55,233 nt of DNA from Leptospira sp. GTDB taxonomy: Bacteria > Spirochaetota > Leptospiria > Leptospirales > Leptospiraceae. Below the pieces are notes generated by a model, which saw only the letters and a list, made by a program, of their open reading frames with translations, was not told the origin of the DNA and did no database searches. Each line of letters opens with the position of its first letter. The stretch's first letter is position 1. The stretch covers positions 1 through 55,233 of the forward strand of contig JAACWH010000038.1 in the NCBI GenBank assembly GCA_009991425.1. The letters are read 5' to 3'. Of the stretch, positions 9,549 to 18,266 are shown in pieces. The translations under genes were made by a program, and so were the position numbers.

Positions 9549-9902
9549 ATGGGATTTTTAATTACTTCAGTTCTAGTCATTTTTTGTGTTACCTGTCTTT
9601 TCTTGATTTTCCTTGTCATGGTTCAAACCAGCAAAGGGTCTTCTAGCGGAATGTTGACTGGTGGTGGTTCCTCCTCTGTTTTTGGAGCTTCCACTGCTGA
9701 TGTAATGACGAAAATCACTCGTTGGACTGGGGTAATTTTTATTCTTTTGGCACTATTACTTTCCTTTCTTTTTGCGAAGAGCGATGATAAATTGATTCCA
9801 GAGGCTTTAAATGATCCTGGAACTTTCCAAGCAGCACCGGAATTAAATGCAGATACCAAAGAAGAAGCAACAACACCGAACTCTGAAACAAAACCAGAAT
9901 AA
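9549..9902 (+). CDS. secG: Protein translocase subunit SecG
   Basis: The 117-residue protein has two membrane segments (about residues 3-24 and 55-76) separated by the Gly/Ser-rich loop SSSGMLTGGGSSSVFG, typical of SecG, the small subunit of the SecYEG channel. A hydrophilic Glu/Thr-rich tail follows. Its position directly downstream of tpiA is common in many bacteria. The end of the gene overlaps the longest possible reading of the next ORF. Confidence 0.95.
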   Translation: MGFLITSVLVIFCVTCLFLIFLVMVQTSKGSSSGMLTGGGSSSVFGASTADVMTKITRWTGVIFILLALLLSFLFAKSDDKLIPEALNDPGTFQAAPELNADTKEEATTPNSETKPE

Positions 9903-10617
9903 ATATAGAAATTTATTCCTTTTTTTCCTTCCTATAAAATTCTATAAAATTCTAAATCCTTTATCAATAATAAGTAAGTTAATAATAATTAGCTTACTTT
10001 TACCTTCTCTTCTTTTTGCTCAATCCACTCAAGATCGAGAAGAACAAAGATTGGATGAAAACATTCGTTCTCACTATGAAGGTCTTAACCGAGCAAGAGA
10101 ATTACTAGCACTTCCTAAGATTCATACACTTCCTTCCAATACCATCATACGTTTTTTAGGAGATTATCCGAATAGAACTGGCATCAAAATTATCAAATAC
10201 AATGTCATCGAAGATCCATTAGACCGATTGAATATAAAAAGTTCAGAAGAAAAAACTATCCTACTTGAATTCAACGGATCGGTTCTCTCACGTATAGAAT
10301 ATGTTGTTAAAATTGAAGAAACTGGTACGTCCCCTAGAACTTATACAAAAATAATCGATGAGACTCCGATGGATCAAGCAATCAATGATTTAGAAATTCA
10401 TACACTTGATGGAGTTCTAACAGACGTTTATCCACTTTCTGCCATACCTAATTCTGGAATTAATAAAAGTCGTAATAGCTTTAAGAAAAATTTCTATCTT
10501 AAACTTTTGCAAGATTCTCTTATCCAATTAAATCTAATCTTACATCTCCAAAAGCAGACAGAAAATAAAATGCAAAATAAGAGAATTAATTCCTTAAAAA
10601 ATTCTCTGAACTATTAA
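9847..10617 (+). CDS. Exported protein of unknown function, start unresolved
   Basis: The frame is open from an ATG at 9847, 56 bases inside secG, to 10617 (256 residues). The first ~35 residues are basic and poorly convincing, followed by a clean signal peptide (IIISLLLPSLLFAQ-STQ) and a soluble mature domain. Between 9850 and the signal peptide I find no in-frame ATG, GTG or TTG, so the true start is either the overlapping ATG or a rare codon such as ATA or ATT near 9960-9985. The mature part contains RSHYEGLNRARELLALPKIH and a beta-rich segment; I know no function. The stop lies one base before the histidine kinase start, so it belongs to the same transcript. Confidence 0.7.
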   Translation: MQIPKKKQQHRTLKQNQNKYRNLFLFFLPIKFYKILNPLSIISKLIIISLLLPSLLFAQSTQDREEQRLDENIRSHYEGLNRARELLALPKIHTLPSNTIIRFLGDYPNRTGIKIIKYNVIEDPLDRLNIKSSEEKTILLEFNGSVLSRIEYVVKIEETGTSPRTYTKIIDETPMDQAINDLEIHTLDGVLTDVYPLSAIPNSGINKSRNSFKKNFYLKLLQDSLIQLNLILHLQKQTENKMQNKRINSLKNSLNY

Positions 10618-10618
10618 A

Positions 10619-11755
10619 ATGGAAGAAAATTCAGAATACCTGACATCTGAAATTGAGAATCTAGAATCAATTTTAGATGGAATAACAGAACCTATACTAC
10701 AAATATCTCCCGAGTTTAATATATTAAAAGCAAACCAAACTGCTATAGACTTTATAAACATTAGTAAAGAAGAACTAGATAGCAAAAAATGCTATGAAGC
10801 AATTTACAACAGAGACGAAGTCTGTCCATACTGTCCAATTCAAAAGAATAATAATGCAATTGATCTCAATCAAATTTTTCCCAAAAAACAAAATGGAAAA
10901 AGAAACTCAATCAGCCGCGAAATACTTTTTAAGAAAAAAGATAGAACACAGAATCTTTACTTAGATTTCTTTCCCATGCAAGCAAATAATGACTCTATCA
11001 ACTCCTTTGTAGAAAAAATTTCTGATATCACAACAATTAAGGAAAAAGATGAAGAATCATTAAGGATGAGAAATCTTGCATCTATAGGAATTTTAGTTTC
11101 AGGTGTAGCTCATGAACTCAACAATCCATTAACAGGAATTAGCCTCACTTTACAAAATCTCCAAAAAAGCATTAAAACAAATAATGTCGAATTCATCGAA
11201 AAGAGATTAGATATGATACGTACAGACGTCACCAAAGCTGCATTAATAGTTAGTGAAATTATTAGCTTCGCAAAATCAGATAAACTAAAGGTCAGCCAAG
11301 GAGACATTTGCGAAACAATAAGAAAGGCTCATGAAAATGTAGTTCGATTGTATCCTGTTCTTAGTAAAAATATTAAATGGAAATTAGATTTCGAAACTAA
11401 TTATTTAATGCCTTTTAATCCAATAAAAATTGAAAGAGTATTCTTAAATTTGTTTCGAAATTCTTTGCAAGCCTTCGACTACCGATCAGGAAAAATTACC
11501 ATAGAAGTTCGAAAAACAAAAAATATGATTCATATAATTGTTGAAGACAATGCGGGTGGAATGAGTGAATCTGTTATAAACAAAATATTCGATCCATTTT
11601 TTTCGAATAACAAACAAAGTAATGGGACAGGATTAGGTTTATCAATTGTTTATAGCGTAATTAAGGAACACAATGGAAATATTACAGTTAAAAGTTATGA
11701 AGATATAACTAGGTTTACTATTTCCCTTCCCTATGGAAACAAAGAAAATGAATAA
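10619..11755 (+). CDS. PAS-domain sensor histidine kinase
   Basis: The 378-residue soluble kinase has a PAS domain at about residues 12-140, then a HisKA dimerisation domain with the phospho-acceptor in VAHELNNPL (His165), and a HATPase_c domain with N-box [10 protein letters not shown] (Asn near 281), G1 DNAGGM, F-box FDPFF and G2 GTGLGLSIV. It resembles the NtrB-like class. The PAS domain carries Cys residues in the pattern C-x10-CPYC (KKCYEA ... CPYCP), which might bind a metal, Fe-S cluster or sense redox; this is inference. No membrane segment is seen. It overlaps the following response regulator gene by 8 bases. Confidence 0.92.
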   Translation: MEENSEYLTSEIENLESILDGITEPILQISPEFNILKANQTAIDFINISKEELDSKKCYEAIYNRDEVCPYCPIQKNNNAIDLNQIFPKKQNGKRNSISREILFKKKDRTQNLYLDFFPMQANNDSINSFVEKISDITTIKEKDEESLRMRNLASIGILVSGVAHELNNPLTGISLTLQNLQKSIKTNNVEFIEKRLDMIRTDVTKAALIVSEIISFAKSDKLKVSQGDICETIRKAHENVVRLYPVLSKNIKWKLDFETNYLMPFNPIKIERVFLNLFRNSLQAFDYRSGKITIEVRKTKNMIHIIVEDNAGGMSESVINKIFDPFFSNNKQSNGTGLGLSIVYSVIKEHNGNITVKSYEDITRFTISLPYGNKENE

Positions 11756-12737
11756 TATTCTAATTGTAGAAGACAATCATTCAATTCGAGAAGGTATCAA
11801 AGATTTACTTTCGGTAAATTATGATGTATACGATGCAGAAGATTATGAAAGTGCAGTTGAATTACTGCAAAAACACAAGATTGATTTAGTGATTACCGAT
11901 ATCCGAATGCCAGGTAAATCTGGTTTGGATTTAGTTAAATTCATTCAAGATAACTATCCTAAGATTATTTATGCATTGATTACTGCTTACAACATTAATG
12001 ATTATATAAATTTCGCCAAAGAGCATAATGTCTGGAATATAATTCCTAAATATTCATTTTTAGACATCAGAGTCATTGAAGTAATGATTCATAAATTATT
12101 AACTAAAAATATTTTAGGTGTTGAAAAATATTTTCCAGATTCATTTCAAATAATTGATAGTGAATTGAATTCTGGATTTCAAACTCCTCCAGAATCAGGT
12201 ATAGTCTATAAGACTATCAAAAGTGACAAAGAAAGAAATATTCTCACTGGCAAAATAGCGAAGTATATGATACAACAAGGTGCTCCGAATTCAATTCAAC
12301 AGGTTTTAGAAGAATTGACAGCTAATGCAATGATTCGTGCACCTAAAGATAATGATGGCAGATACAAATACCAATTTGAGATTCCATCGAATGACCTCAT
12401 TGTTCCTTTGGAAAATATAGACCTACAACAAGAAGATTACTTTACAATAGGTTATGGTCACGATAAAAATACCATTATCTTGGTGATTCAGGATAGATTT
12501 GGTTCCTTAAAAAAAGAAGAAATCATTATGCGACTCGATAGGCATATAACGAATGATAATAGTACTGGTTTTCCTCCAGGATTAGCTGATTCTCATGGAA
12601 GAGGTCTTTATATCTGTAGAGAAATAAGTGACCAATTAATCTTCAATATTCAAAAAAATAAAATGACTGAAATTATATCTCTTATTGACAAAGCAGGCCG
12701 TTCCGGATTCAAATCTCTGTCTATTTATGAAGCGTAA
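11748..12737 (+). CDS. Response regulator fused to a GHKL ATPase-like (RsbW-like) domain
   Basis: I choose the ATG at 11748 (329 residues); an ATG 15 bases earlier overlaps more of the kinase gene and provides the ggaaac element upstream. Residues 1-118 form a receiver domain with ILIVEDNHS, phospho-acceptor Asp51 in VITDIRMPG, the LITAYN threonine and the KYS lysine. After a linker, residues about 170-325 resemble an anti-sigma-kinase type ATPase: EELTANAM as N-box, a G1-like IQDRFGSL and a G2-like [14 protein letters not shown]. There is no DNA-binding domain, so output is probably by protein partner switching or nucleotide-dependent binding. It is the likely partner of the adjacent kinase. 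The 3' end overlaps a convergent gene by 17 bases. Confidence 0.85.
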   Translation: MNNILIVEDNHSIREGIKDLLSVNYDVYDAEDYESAVELLQKHKIDLVITDIRMPGKSGLDLVKFIQDNYPKIIYALITAYNINDYINFAKEHNVWNIIPKYSFLDIRVIEVMIHKLLTKNILGVEKYFPDSFQIIDSELNSGFQTPPESGIVYKTIKSDKERNILTGKIAKYMIQQGAPNSIQQVLEELTANAMIRAPKDNDGRYKYQFEIPSNDLIVPLENIDLQQEDYFTIGYGHDKNTIILVIQDRFGSLKKEEIIMRLDRHITNDNSTGFPPGLADSHGRGLYICREISDQLIFNIQKNKMTEIISLIDKAGRSGFKSLSIYEA

Positions 12738-13797
12738 GCTGACGAATATCCTTTGAAGTCTCTATATAAAAATTATTTATTGATTTAGAAGGAATAAATC
12801 TAAGAGGCTTAAAATTACTTGGCAAGAAAATTTCTCTTAGCAATACCCCTTCTTTATTTATAATTTTTAATTCATTTCCTGATTGATAAAAGAACATGCC
12901 GTCTTTTACCATGACTGGTTGATAGACTTTTCTTGTATCAGTCTTAAATTTTGCTACTTCATCTCCTCTAGCATCAAGTAAAAATACTAAATCATTTTCA
13001 TAGTATAAGATAGAACCATCATCATCTACTGCCAGATAAATTTTATTAGGGACAATAGAACTTAATAATTTACTATAGATTTTTTCATTTTTCAAATCAT
13101 ACGCAGTTATTGAATCTAAATCTCCATCTTGAGCATGTATTGCAAATACTTTACCACTAGGAGACAATGCTACTGACTTAGCAAAATAACTTTGAGTATG
13201 TTCTATATCTTTTCCATTATGCTTTAACAAAATATTTCCTTTTCCATCTAGTAAGAAATACTCCCCACCCGAAAAAAGTATAATGGTATTATCAGAATAG
13301 TATGAGTATGAAATATCTGTTGTAAATCGTCCAGTAACCTGTTCAATGCCTGTTTGGTTTCCGTTTTTATCCACAATGAAAACAATATTACCATCGCCTG
13401 CTACAAAAGGAATTAAATTCGGATTATATCCTGGTCTTGGATAACTTGAATATGTCTTTCTCCAAAATAATTCATTATTACTATCAAAGAAAGATACCTC
13501 GTCCCCTAATTTTTTATATTGGAAGAAGCCTTCTCCAAAAAGTGAATAATCAATGAGATAGGCTTCATCTATTTTGAATAATCTTTTAGATGGGAAAGAA
13601 TAGAATGAGCCAGCAATTTTATAACCGGCCAAATTAGTGAATGGATCTTCTGAGTTAAGAGCAGATTTAGTTCCGTATCCACCTTCCTTATCCCAAATCC
13701 AAGTATCAATGAGGTTAACTTGAAAATCATAATTGGATTTAGGAAAAATGAGAAATATTATTAGAAATGCTATAGAAGAAAATAAATATATTTTCAT
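12721..13797 (-). CDS. Membrane-anchored propeller-like protein, function unknown
   Basis: The 358-residue product has an N-terminal hydrophobic anchor or signal peptide (about residues 4-18) and a body of repeated blade-like units with DGxG, D.NG and 'YDLKNEKIY' turns, such as [56 protein letters not shown]. This suggests a WD40/PQQ-like beta-propeller outside the cytoplasm. It is the last gene of the long leftward operon; its ATG overlaps the cinA stop by 4 bases. No catalytic residue can be assigned. Confidence 0.75.
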   Translation of the reverse strand: MKIYLFSSIAFLIIFLIFPKSNYDFQVNLIDTWIWDKEGGYGTKSALNSEDPFTNLAGYKIAGSFYSFPSKRLFKIDEAYLIDYSLFGEGFFQYKKLGDEVSFFDSNNELFWRKTYSSYPRPGYNPNLIPFVAGDGNIVFIVDKNGNQTGIEQVTGRFTTDISYSYYSDNTIILFSGGEYFLLDGKGNILLKHNGKDIEHTQSYFAKSVALSPSGKVFAIHAQDGDLDSITAYDLKNEKIYSKLLSSIVPNKIYLAVDDDGSILYYENDLVFLLDARGDEVAKFKTDTRKVYQPVMVKDGMFFYQSGNELKIINKEGVLLREIFLPSNFKPLRFIPSKSINNFYIETSKDIRQLTLHK

Positions 13798-15047
13798 TGA
13801 GTTATTTCCTTATACAATTGAAACATCGCATTATGAGCGCTAGCCTCACGAATAATTTCACGATTACCTGGGAATCTATATTCAATCACGCGGGCTGCTT
13901 GACCCTTTTTCTTAGTGGCAATATAGACTAATCCGACTGGTTTATCTTCCGTTCCACCCTCTGGTCCAGCTATTCCAGTAATACTTAAAGAATAATCCAC
14001 ATCAAAATGTTTTTCAAGTCCTTGTGTCATTTGAATTGCAACCTCAGGACTAACAGCACCTTTCTTCTGCAAGGTTTCTGAATTCACAAAAAGAATATTT
14101 TCTTTTGCAATATTATCATAAGTCACAAGAGAGGAAATAAAATATTTAGACGAACCAGGTAAATCAGTAAATAATTTGCCTACCCAACCACCTGTACAGG
14201 ATTCTGCTACAGCTATCTTTTGGTTTTGATCTATTAGAATTTTAGGCGTCAATAGGAAGATATCATCAGAACAAGAATCTGGAAACATTTTATCCAAGTC
14301 AATAAGTAGTGTTGCTAAATCAGATTCTTTAGGACTTAAGAAGGTTACTTTAACATAACCTCGTTTAGCAGTAACTCCCCATTCAACTCTACCAGTTTGT
14401 AGGATGGGATGGTTTTTAACAAATTTTTCTTGGTAGAGAGATTCTCCCTGATTCCAGATTAATTTTTCCGCTCGATACATTTTCTGAGGTGTAATAGATT
14501 CTCTAATCTTAGGCAGAAGCCTTCTTGTGAACATCTCACGCATTTCTGGTGGAACACCAGGCATACAACATAAATGCACATTAGGCGCTAGATCAGAGAT
14601 AAAACCAGGAGCGATTCCTACTTTATTATCCAAGGGTATTGAATCTGCTGGTATTCTAGTTTGCCTAAGGACAGCTGGGACTATATCACCTAGATCTCTT
14701 CCTCTAGCTTTGTAAATTGCCTCTAACCTTAATCTCGCTTTAACAACTTGCTCGGCAGGTTTATTTAAGATTTTAAGAATAACATCAACCGTATAATCAT
14801 CCTCAGTTGGACCAAGTCCACCTGTTAAGATAATCCAAGATACTTCATCCTTTCTTTGCAAAGATCTATCACGAAGAGAAGAAACTTCTTCATAAATAAT
14901 TTCAGGATCATCTGGCAGTGCAAGAAAATTCCTTACCTTGATTCCAAGACCTGATAATTCATTTGCCATCCACATAGAATTGGTATCTTGTGATTTGCCA
15001 CCTGTAATTTCAGATCCTGTTGCTATGATAGTGATAGAATAGTTCAT
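13794..15047 (-). CDS. cinA: CinA family protein (NMN amidohydrolase / competence-damage protein)
   Basis: The 417-residue protein has the full two-domain form. The N-terminal MoaB/MogA-like domain carries IIATGSEITGG, DTNSMWMANEL and ILTGGLGPTEDDYT. The C-terminal CinA domain has IAVAESCTGGWVGK, a SLVTYDNIAKENIL segment and SITGIAGPEGGTEDKPVGLVY. Known family members deamidate nicotinamide mononucleotide and hydrolyse ADP-ribose; a role in NAD recycling is the likely function. Its ATG shares one base with the argS stop (TAATG), showing tight coupling. Confidence 0.94.
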   Translation of the reverse strand: MNYSITIIATGSEITGGKSQDTNSMWMANELSGLGIKVRNFLALPDDPEIIYEEVSSLRDRSLQRKDEVSWIILTGGLGPTEDDYTVDVILKILNKPAEQVVKARLRLEAIYKARGRDLGDIVPAVLRQTRIPADSIPLDNKVGIAPGFISDLAPNVHLCCMPGVPPEMREMFTRRLLPKIRESITPQKMYRAEKLIWNQGESLYQEKFVKNHPILQTGRVEWGVTAKRGYVKVTFLSPKESDLATLLIDLDKMFPDSCSDDIFLLTPKILIDQNQKIAVAESCTGGWVGKLFTDLPGSSKYFISSLVTYDNIAKENILFVNSETLQKKGAVSPEVAIQMTQGLEKHFDVDYSLSITGIAGPEGGTEDKPVGLVYIATKKKGQAARVIEYRFPGNREIIREASAHNAMFQLYKEITQ

Positions 15048-16813
15048 TATTGTTGTTTTTCCATTCTTTCAGGTGCATCAATTCCAAGAATAGCCAATCC
15101 TTGTTGAAGTGTTAATTGAGTCGCCTTACAAATATAAGCAAGACTCAAGCGAGTTGCTTCATCACAATCTTTTAATCTATTTATTTTATTTCCATAAAAT
15201 CTTGTAAAATGTTTCGCCAAGCTCTGTAGGTAAGTTGCGATTCTATGAGGTTCCCTGTTTACGGCAGCATCGTAGACTTCTTCTGAAAATCTAGCTATCC
15301 AAAATAGCAAATTTAAACGATCATCTGTCCATTCAAAACTACCAGCAAACTCGCTTGAATACTCCTCGCCAACTTCTCTAAAGATTGAACAAATTCTCGC
15401 ATGCGCATACTGAAGATAAAAAACAGGATTCTTATCCGATTCATCTTTTGCGAGATCTAAATCAAAATCCAAAGGAGCTTCCGCTGTTCTTGTTGTGAAA
15501 AAATACCGACCAACATCCTTAGCATTCTTACCAAGGTAGTGAATGAGATCCGTCATCCTTTGAAAATTACCGAGACGCTTACTCATCTTTACTTTCTTAC
15601 CATCTTCAATGAGATTCACTTGTTGGCAGATTATTACTTTGAATGTTTCCTTATCAGAACCAAGTGATTGCATTGCTCCTGAGAGTCTCGCTATGTAACC
15701 GTGGTGATCAGGTCCCCAAATATCTATAATTTCATCATATCCGCGATCGAGTTTGTTTTTATGGTACGCGATGTCAGCAAGCAAATAGGTAGGCCTTCCA
15801 TCATCACGGATCACTACTCTATCTTTATCATCTCCGTATTTAGTTGATTGGAATACTTTCTTTCCATCTTCTTCGAAGATGTCACCAGTCTTTTCAAGAT
15901 CTTCGATAGATTTCAAGACAGCGCCTGATTCATGTAAGGTTCTTTCAGAGAAGAATCTATCAAACTTAACACCGAAATCAAAAAGATCTTTCTTCTGGCC
16001 ATTTAAATTACTTTCTATAGCCTGAAGTGAATACAATTCAATAAGTGCCTCCCATGATTTTTCTTTCAAAAGGTTAAGTATCTTTGTCCATATATCTGCC
16101 TGCAAAGAAATTGCTTCCACAATCTCTTTAATGTATTCTCCTCTATAACTTTCTTTGGGAAGAATATTTGCTTCAATTAGTTCATTTACAGATCGTCCAT
16201 CATCTTCTTCTTGAAATACTATGTTCTCACCTAATTTTTCTTTGGTGCGCAAGATACAAGCAACCCCTAGCAAGTTCACCTGATTTCCATAATCATTTAC
16301 ATAGAATTCTCTTTCGACTTTATGCCCTAAAGTCAAAAGTAATTTAGCCAAAGAATCCCCATAAGCACAGGCACGAGCAGAAACAATATTCAAAGGGCCA
16401 GTGGGATTTGCGCTTACGAATTCTAAATTGATTTTCTTGGACTCTACCAATTTAACAAAAGGATCATCCTTAAGAATAAAATTATTTATTAATAATAAAA
16501 GATGAGAAATGTGGACTCGAAAATTTATAAAACCAGGAGCCGTGCAAGTTATCTCGCTAAATACTAATGAACTTTGATTTCTTTTTTCTATAAATTCAGT
16601 TAATGATTTTGCTATTTCTATCGGTGGTTTACCAAATAGATTTTTATTCTCCATAGCAAAGGGGGAAGAATAATTTCCGAATTTTTCCTCTCGAGAATAT
16701 TCTATACGAACTTTACAATCTTCTATTTTTATTTCGGTTGAATTGAGAAATTCTGATATTGATTCTTTTAATTCTGAAAGAACTTTTTCTTTGATTAAAT
16801 CTTGAACTTGCAT
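15047..16813 (-). CDS. argS: Arginyl-tRNA synthetase with degenerate HIGH motif
   Basis: The 588-residue class I synthetase attaches Arg to its tRNA. The N-terminal Arg-tRNA additional domain, the catalytic FVSANPTGPL segment, AYGDSLAKLL, REFYVNDYGNQVNLLG, DIWGPDHHGYIARL, and the KMSK loop KVKMSKRLGNF are all present, and the C-terminal DALR anticodon domain ends the protein. The HIGH motif, normally HVGH after GPL, reads NIVS at residues 142-145. Because the rest is fully conserved this looks like a lineage variant rather than an inactive enzyme. It lies between a small membrane protein gene and cinA within the leftward operon. Confidence 0.96.
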   Translation of the reverse strand: MQVQDLIKEKVLSELKESISEFLNSTEIKIEDCKVRIEYSREEKFGNYSSPFAMENKNLFGKPPIEIAKSLTEFIEKRNQSSLVFSEITCTAPGFINFRVHISHLLLLINNFILKDDPFVKLVESKKINLEFVSANPTGPLNIVSARACAYGDSLAKLLLTLGHKVEREFYVNDYGNQVNLLGVACILRTKEKLGENIVFQEEDDGRSVNELIEANILPKESYRGEYIKEIVEAISLQADIWTKILNLLKEKSWEALIELYSLQAIESNLNGQKKDLFDFGVKFDRFFSERTLHESGAVLKSIEDLEKTGDIFEEDGKKVFQSTKYGDDKDRVVIRDDGRPTYLLADIAYHKNKLDRGYDEIIDIWGPDHHGYIARLSGAMQSLGSDKETFKVIICQQVNLIEDGKKVKMSKRLGNFQRMTDLIHYLGKNAKDVGRYFFTTRTAEAPLDFDLDLAKDESDKNPVFYLQYAHARICSIFREVGEEYSSEFAGSFEWTDDRLNLLFWIARFSEEVYDAAVNREPHRIATYLQSLAKHFTRFYGNKINRLKDCDEATRLSLAYICKATQLTLQQGLAILGIDAPERMEKQQ

Positions 16814-16835
16814 GCTTGCTGATAGTTTTCTAAAT

Positions 16836-17060
16836 CTATCGAGAATTGCAATTGAATTTCCTACACCAGTTGTCCTCTAATTCCTTAAAGATTAAGGATT
16901 TTTCCGAGTATAAATATTCTCTAAAGGATTCCTTTTTTTGTTCTTTTTCTCTGGAAAATTTATAGCTTATAGACTTCTCTTTGTTCATAGCCAAAGAAAT
17001 GGAAAATATAGTTAGCGATAAAAGCATCAAAAGAACTAAAGTTTTAATGAATGGGTTCAT
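16836..17060 (-). CDS. Small membrane or exported protein between recO and argS
   Basis: The 74-residue ORF starts with an ATG inside the recO end (17-base overlap) and stops 22 bases before argS. It has one hydrophobic segment at about residues 6-24 and a highly charged Lys/Glu remainder ending in WCRKFNCN. The tight operon spacing supports a real gene; nothing in the sequence identifies a function. Confidence 0.55.
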   Translation of the reverse strand: MNPFIKTLVLLMLLSLTIFSISLAMNKEKSISYKFSREKEQKKESFREYLYSEKSLIFKELEDNWCRKFNCNSR

Positions 17061-17802
17061 TTTCTAATAGCCTATAAAATTCCTTAGATGTTTTCAAGCT
17101 TCTTCCTAAATAAGATTCCAAAAAGTGATTTAAAATTCTATCCAAATCCTTAATCCAATCCATAGGAATTTCTCTTGAAAAAAGTTCTGAAAATTTGACC
17201 CTGCTGCAATCTTTGAATAATTTCAAAGTATTGATTTTATTTTTTATAATACTTCGACATTCACCACAGAACATTTCTAAACTAGTATCATTCACATCGG
17301 CTTCCTTTTTAATCCAAAGATCTTCCCCACAATCCACACAAAGAAAATCTTCTGGGAAGAGTCCCAAATAACCTAACAGCCTAACTTTGACAAATGGAAG
17401 AATTCCATAATAGAATCCATTCACATTGACTTCCTCCATAGCTTTGATTATTAAGACGGCTTCCTTAGTATGATTTTCTCCCTCTGGTAAAAGTAAAGAG
17501 CAGATTTCTGAAATATAGGAAAGGAAATACAATCCGATCACTGAAGATTTGATTTCATCAAAACGGTTGATGAGATGTGTTTCCTTGACATCCTTCCAAT
17601 CCTTACCTTCTCTATCATAATAATTTATTTCTACAAAAGAACCTAGCTCGGCTGCGGGTTTCGATCTTGATTTTGACTTACGAAGACCTCTTATAAAATA
17701 ATTTTGCCTAGGTCCTTCTTGAGAAAGAACTGTTATCAATCGATCCGCCTCATTCATATCTTTTGCAGATATTATGATACCAGAATCTTTTTTTAATCCC
17801 AA
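17044..17802 (-). CDS. recO: DNA repair protein RecO
   Basis: The 252-residue product matches RecO, which loads RecA with RecR on SSB-coated DNA. The N-terminal OB-fold shows DSGIIISAKDMNEADRLITV and LRKSKSRSKPAAELGSFVEI; the C-terminal part has a zinc ribbon with CVDCG and CGEC. The start is TTG at 17802, overlapping the ybeY stop by 10 bases; no better ATG is available without losing the conserved N-terminus. The presence of ssb in the same operon fits its role. Confidence 0.93.
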   Translation of the reverse strand: MGLKKDSGIIISAKDMNEADRLITVLSQEGPRQNYFIRGLRKSKSRSKPAAELGSFVEINYYDREGKDWKDVKETHLINRFDEIKSSVIGLYFLSYISEICSLLLPEGENHTKEAVLIIKAMEEVNVNGFYYGILPFVKVRLLGYLGLFPEDFLCVDCGEDLWIKKEADVNDTSLEMFCGECRSIIKNKINTLKLFKDCSRVKFSELFSREIPMDWIKDLDRILNHFLESYLGRSLKTSKEFYRLLENEPIH

Positions 17803-18257
17803 TTAGATTCGCCCAAAAGTAAATTTAATATTTCATCTTCTTTTTTCTTCATAATTTCTTCATCTTGAATACTTAATTCATGATCAAAACCGAAAAGATG
17901 TAAAATCCCATGAACGAGTAATCTATAAAATTCATCACGAACAGAATGTCCGATTTTCTCCGCTTGATGAAGAGTGGTGTTCCATGAAATAACTATCTCT
18001 CCAATAATCTGATGAGGAATAGGTAAATTGAGATCTATGATTGGAAATGACAAAACATCTGTAGGCTTATTTTTTCCTCGCCGAGTGCGATTGATTGTTT
18101 GGATTTCTATATCTGAACAAATTAATATAGAAATTTCCCAAGTGAGTAAGCAATCAGGTTTTAAATAATGAACAGCAGTTGATACATCTCTTTCAATAGA
18201 TTCTAATATTGAAGCATCTATTAAGATTTCAGTAACTTCAACTTTTATAGAGTTCAT
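17793..18257 (-). CDS. ybeY: Endoribonuclease YbeY (16S rRNA maturation)
   Basis: The 154-residue protein carries the UPF0054 zinc site LLVHGILHLFGFDHE (consensus HGxLHLxGyDH) and the upstream NRTRRGKNKPTDVLSFPI motif. YbeY trims 16S rRNA and takes part in ribosome quality control. It follows pgpH by 9 bases and lies in the conserved phoH-pgpH-ybeY order seen in many bacteria. Confidence 0.96.
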   Translation of the reverse strand: MNSIKVEVTEILIDASILESIERDVSTAVHYLKPDCLLTWEISILICSDIEIQTINRTRRGKNKPTDVLSFPIIDLNLPIPHQIIGEIVISWNTTLHQAEKIGHSVRDEFYRLLVHGILHLFGFDHELSIQDEEIMKKKEDEILNLLLGESNWD

Positions 18258-18266
18258 TGAAAAATT

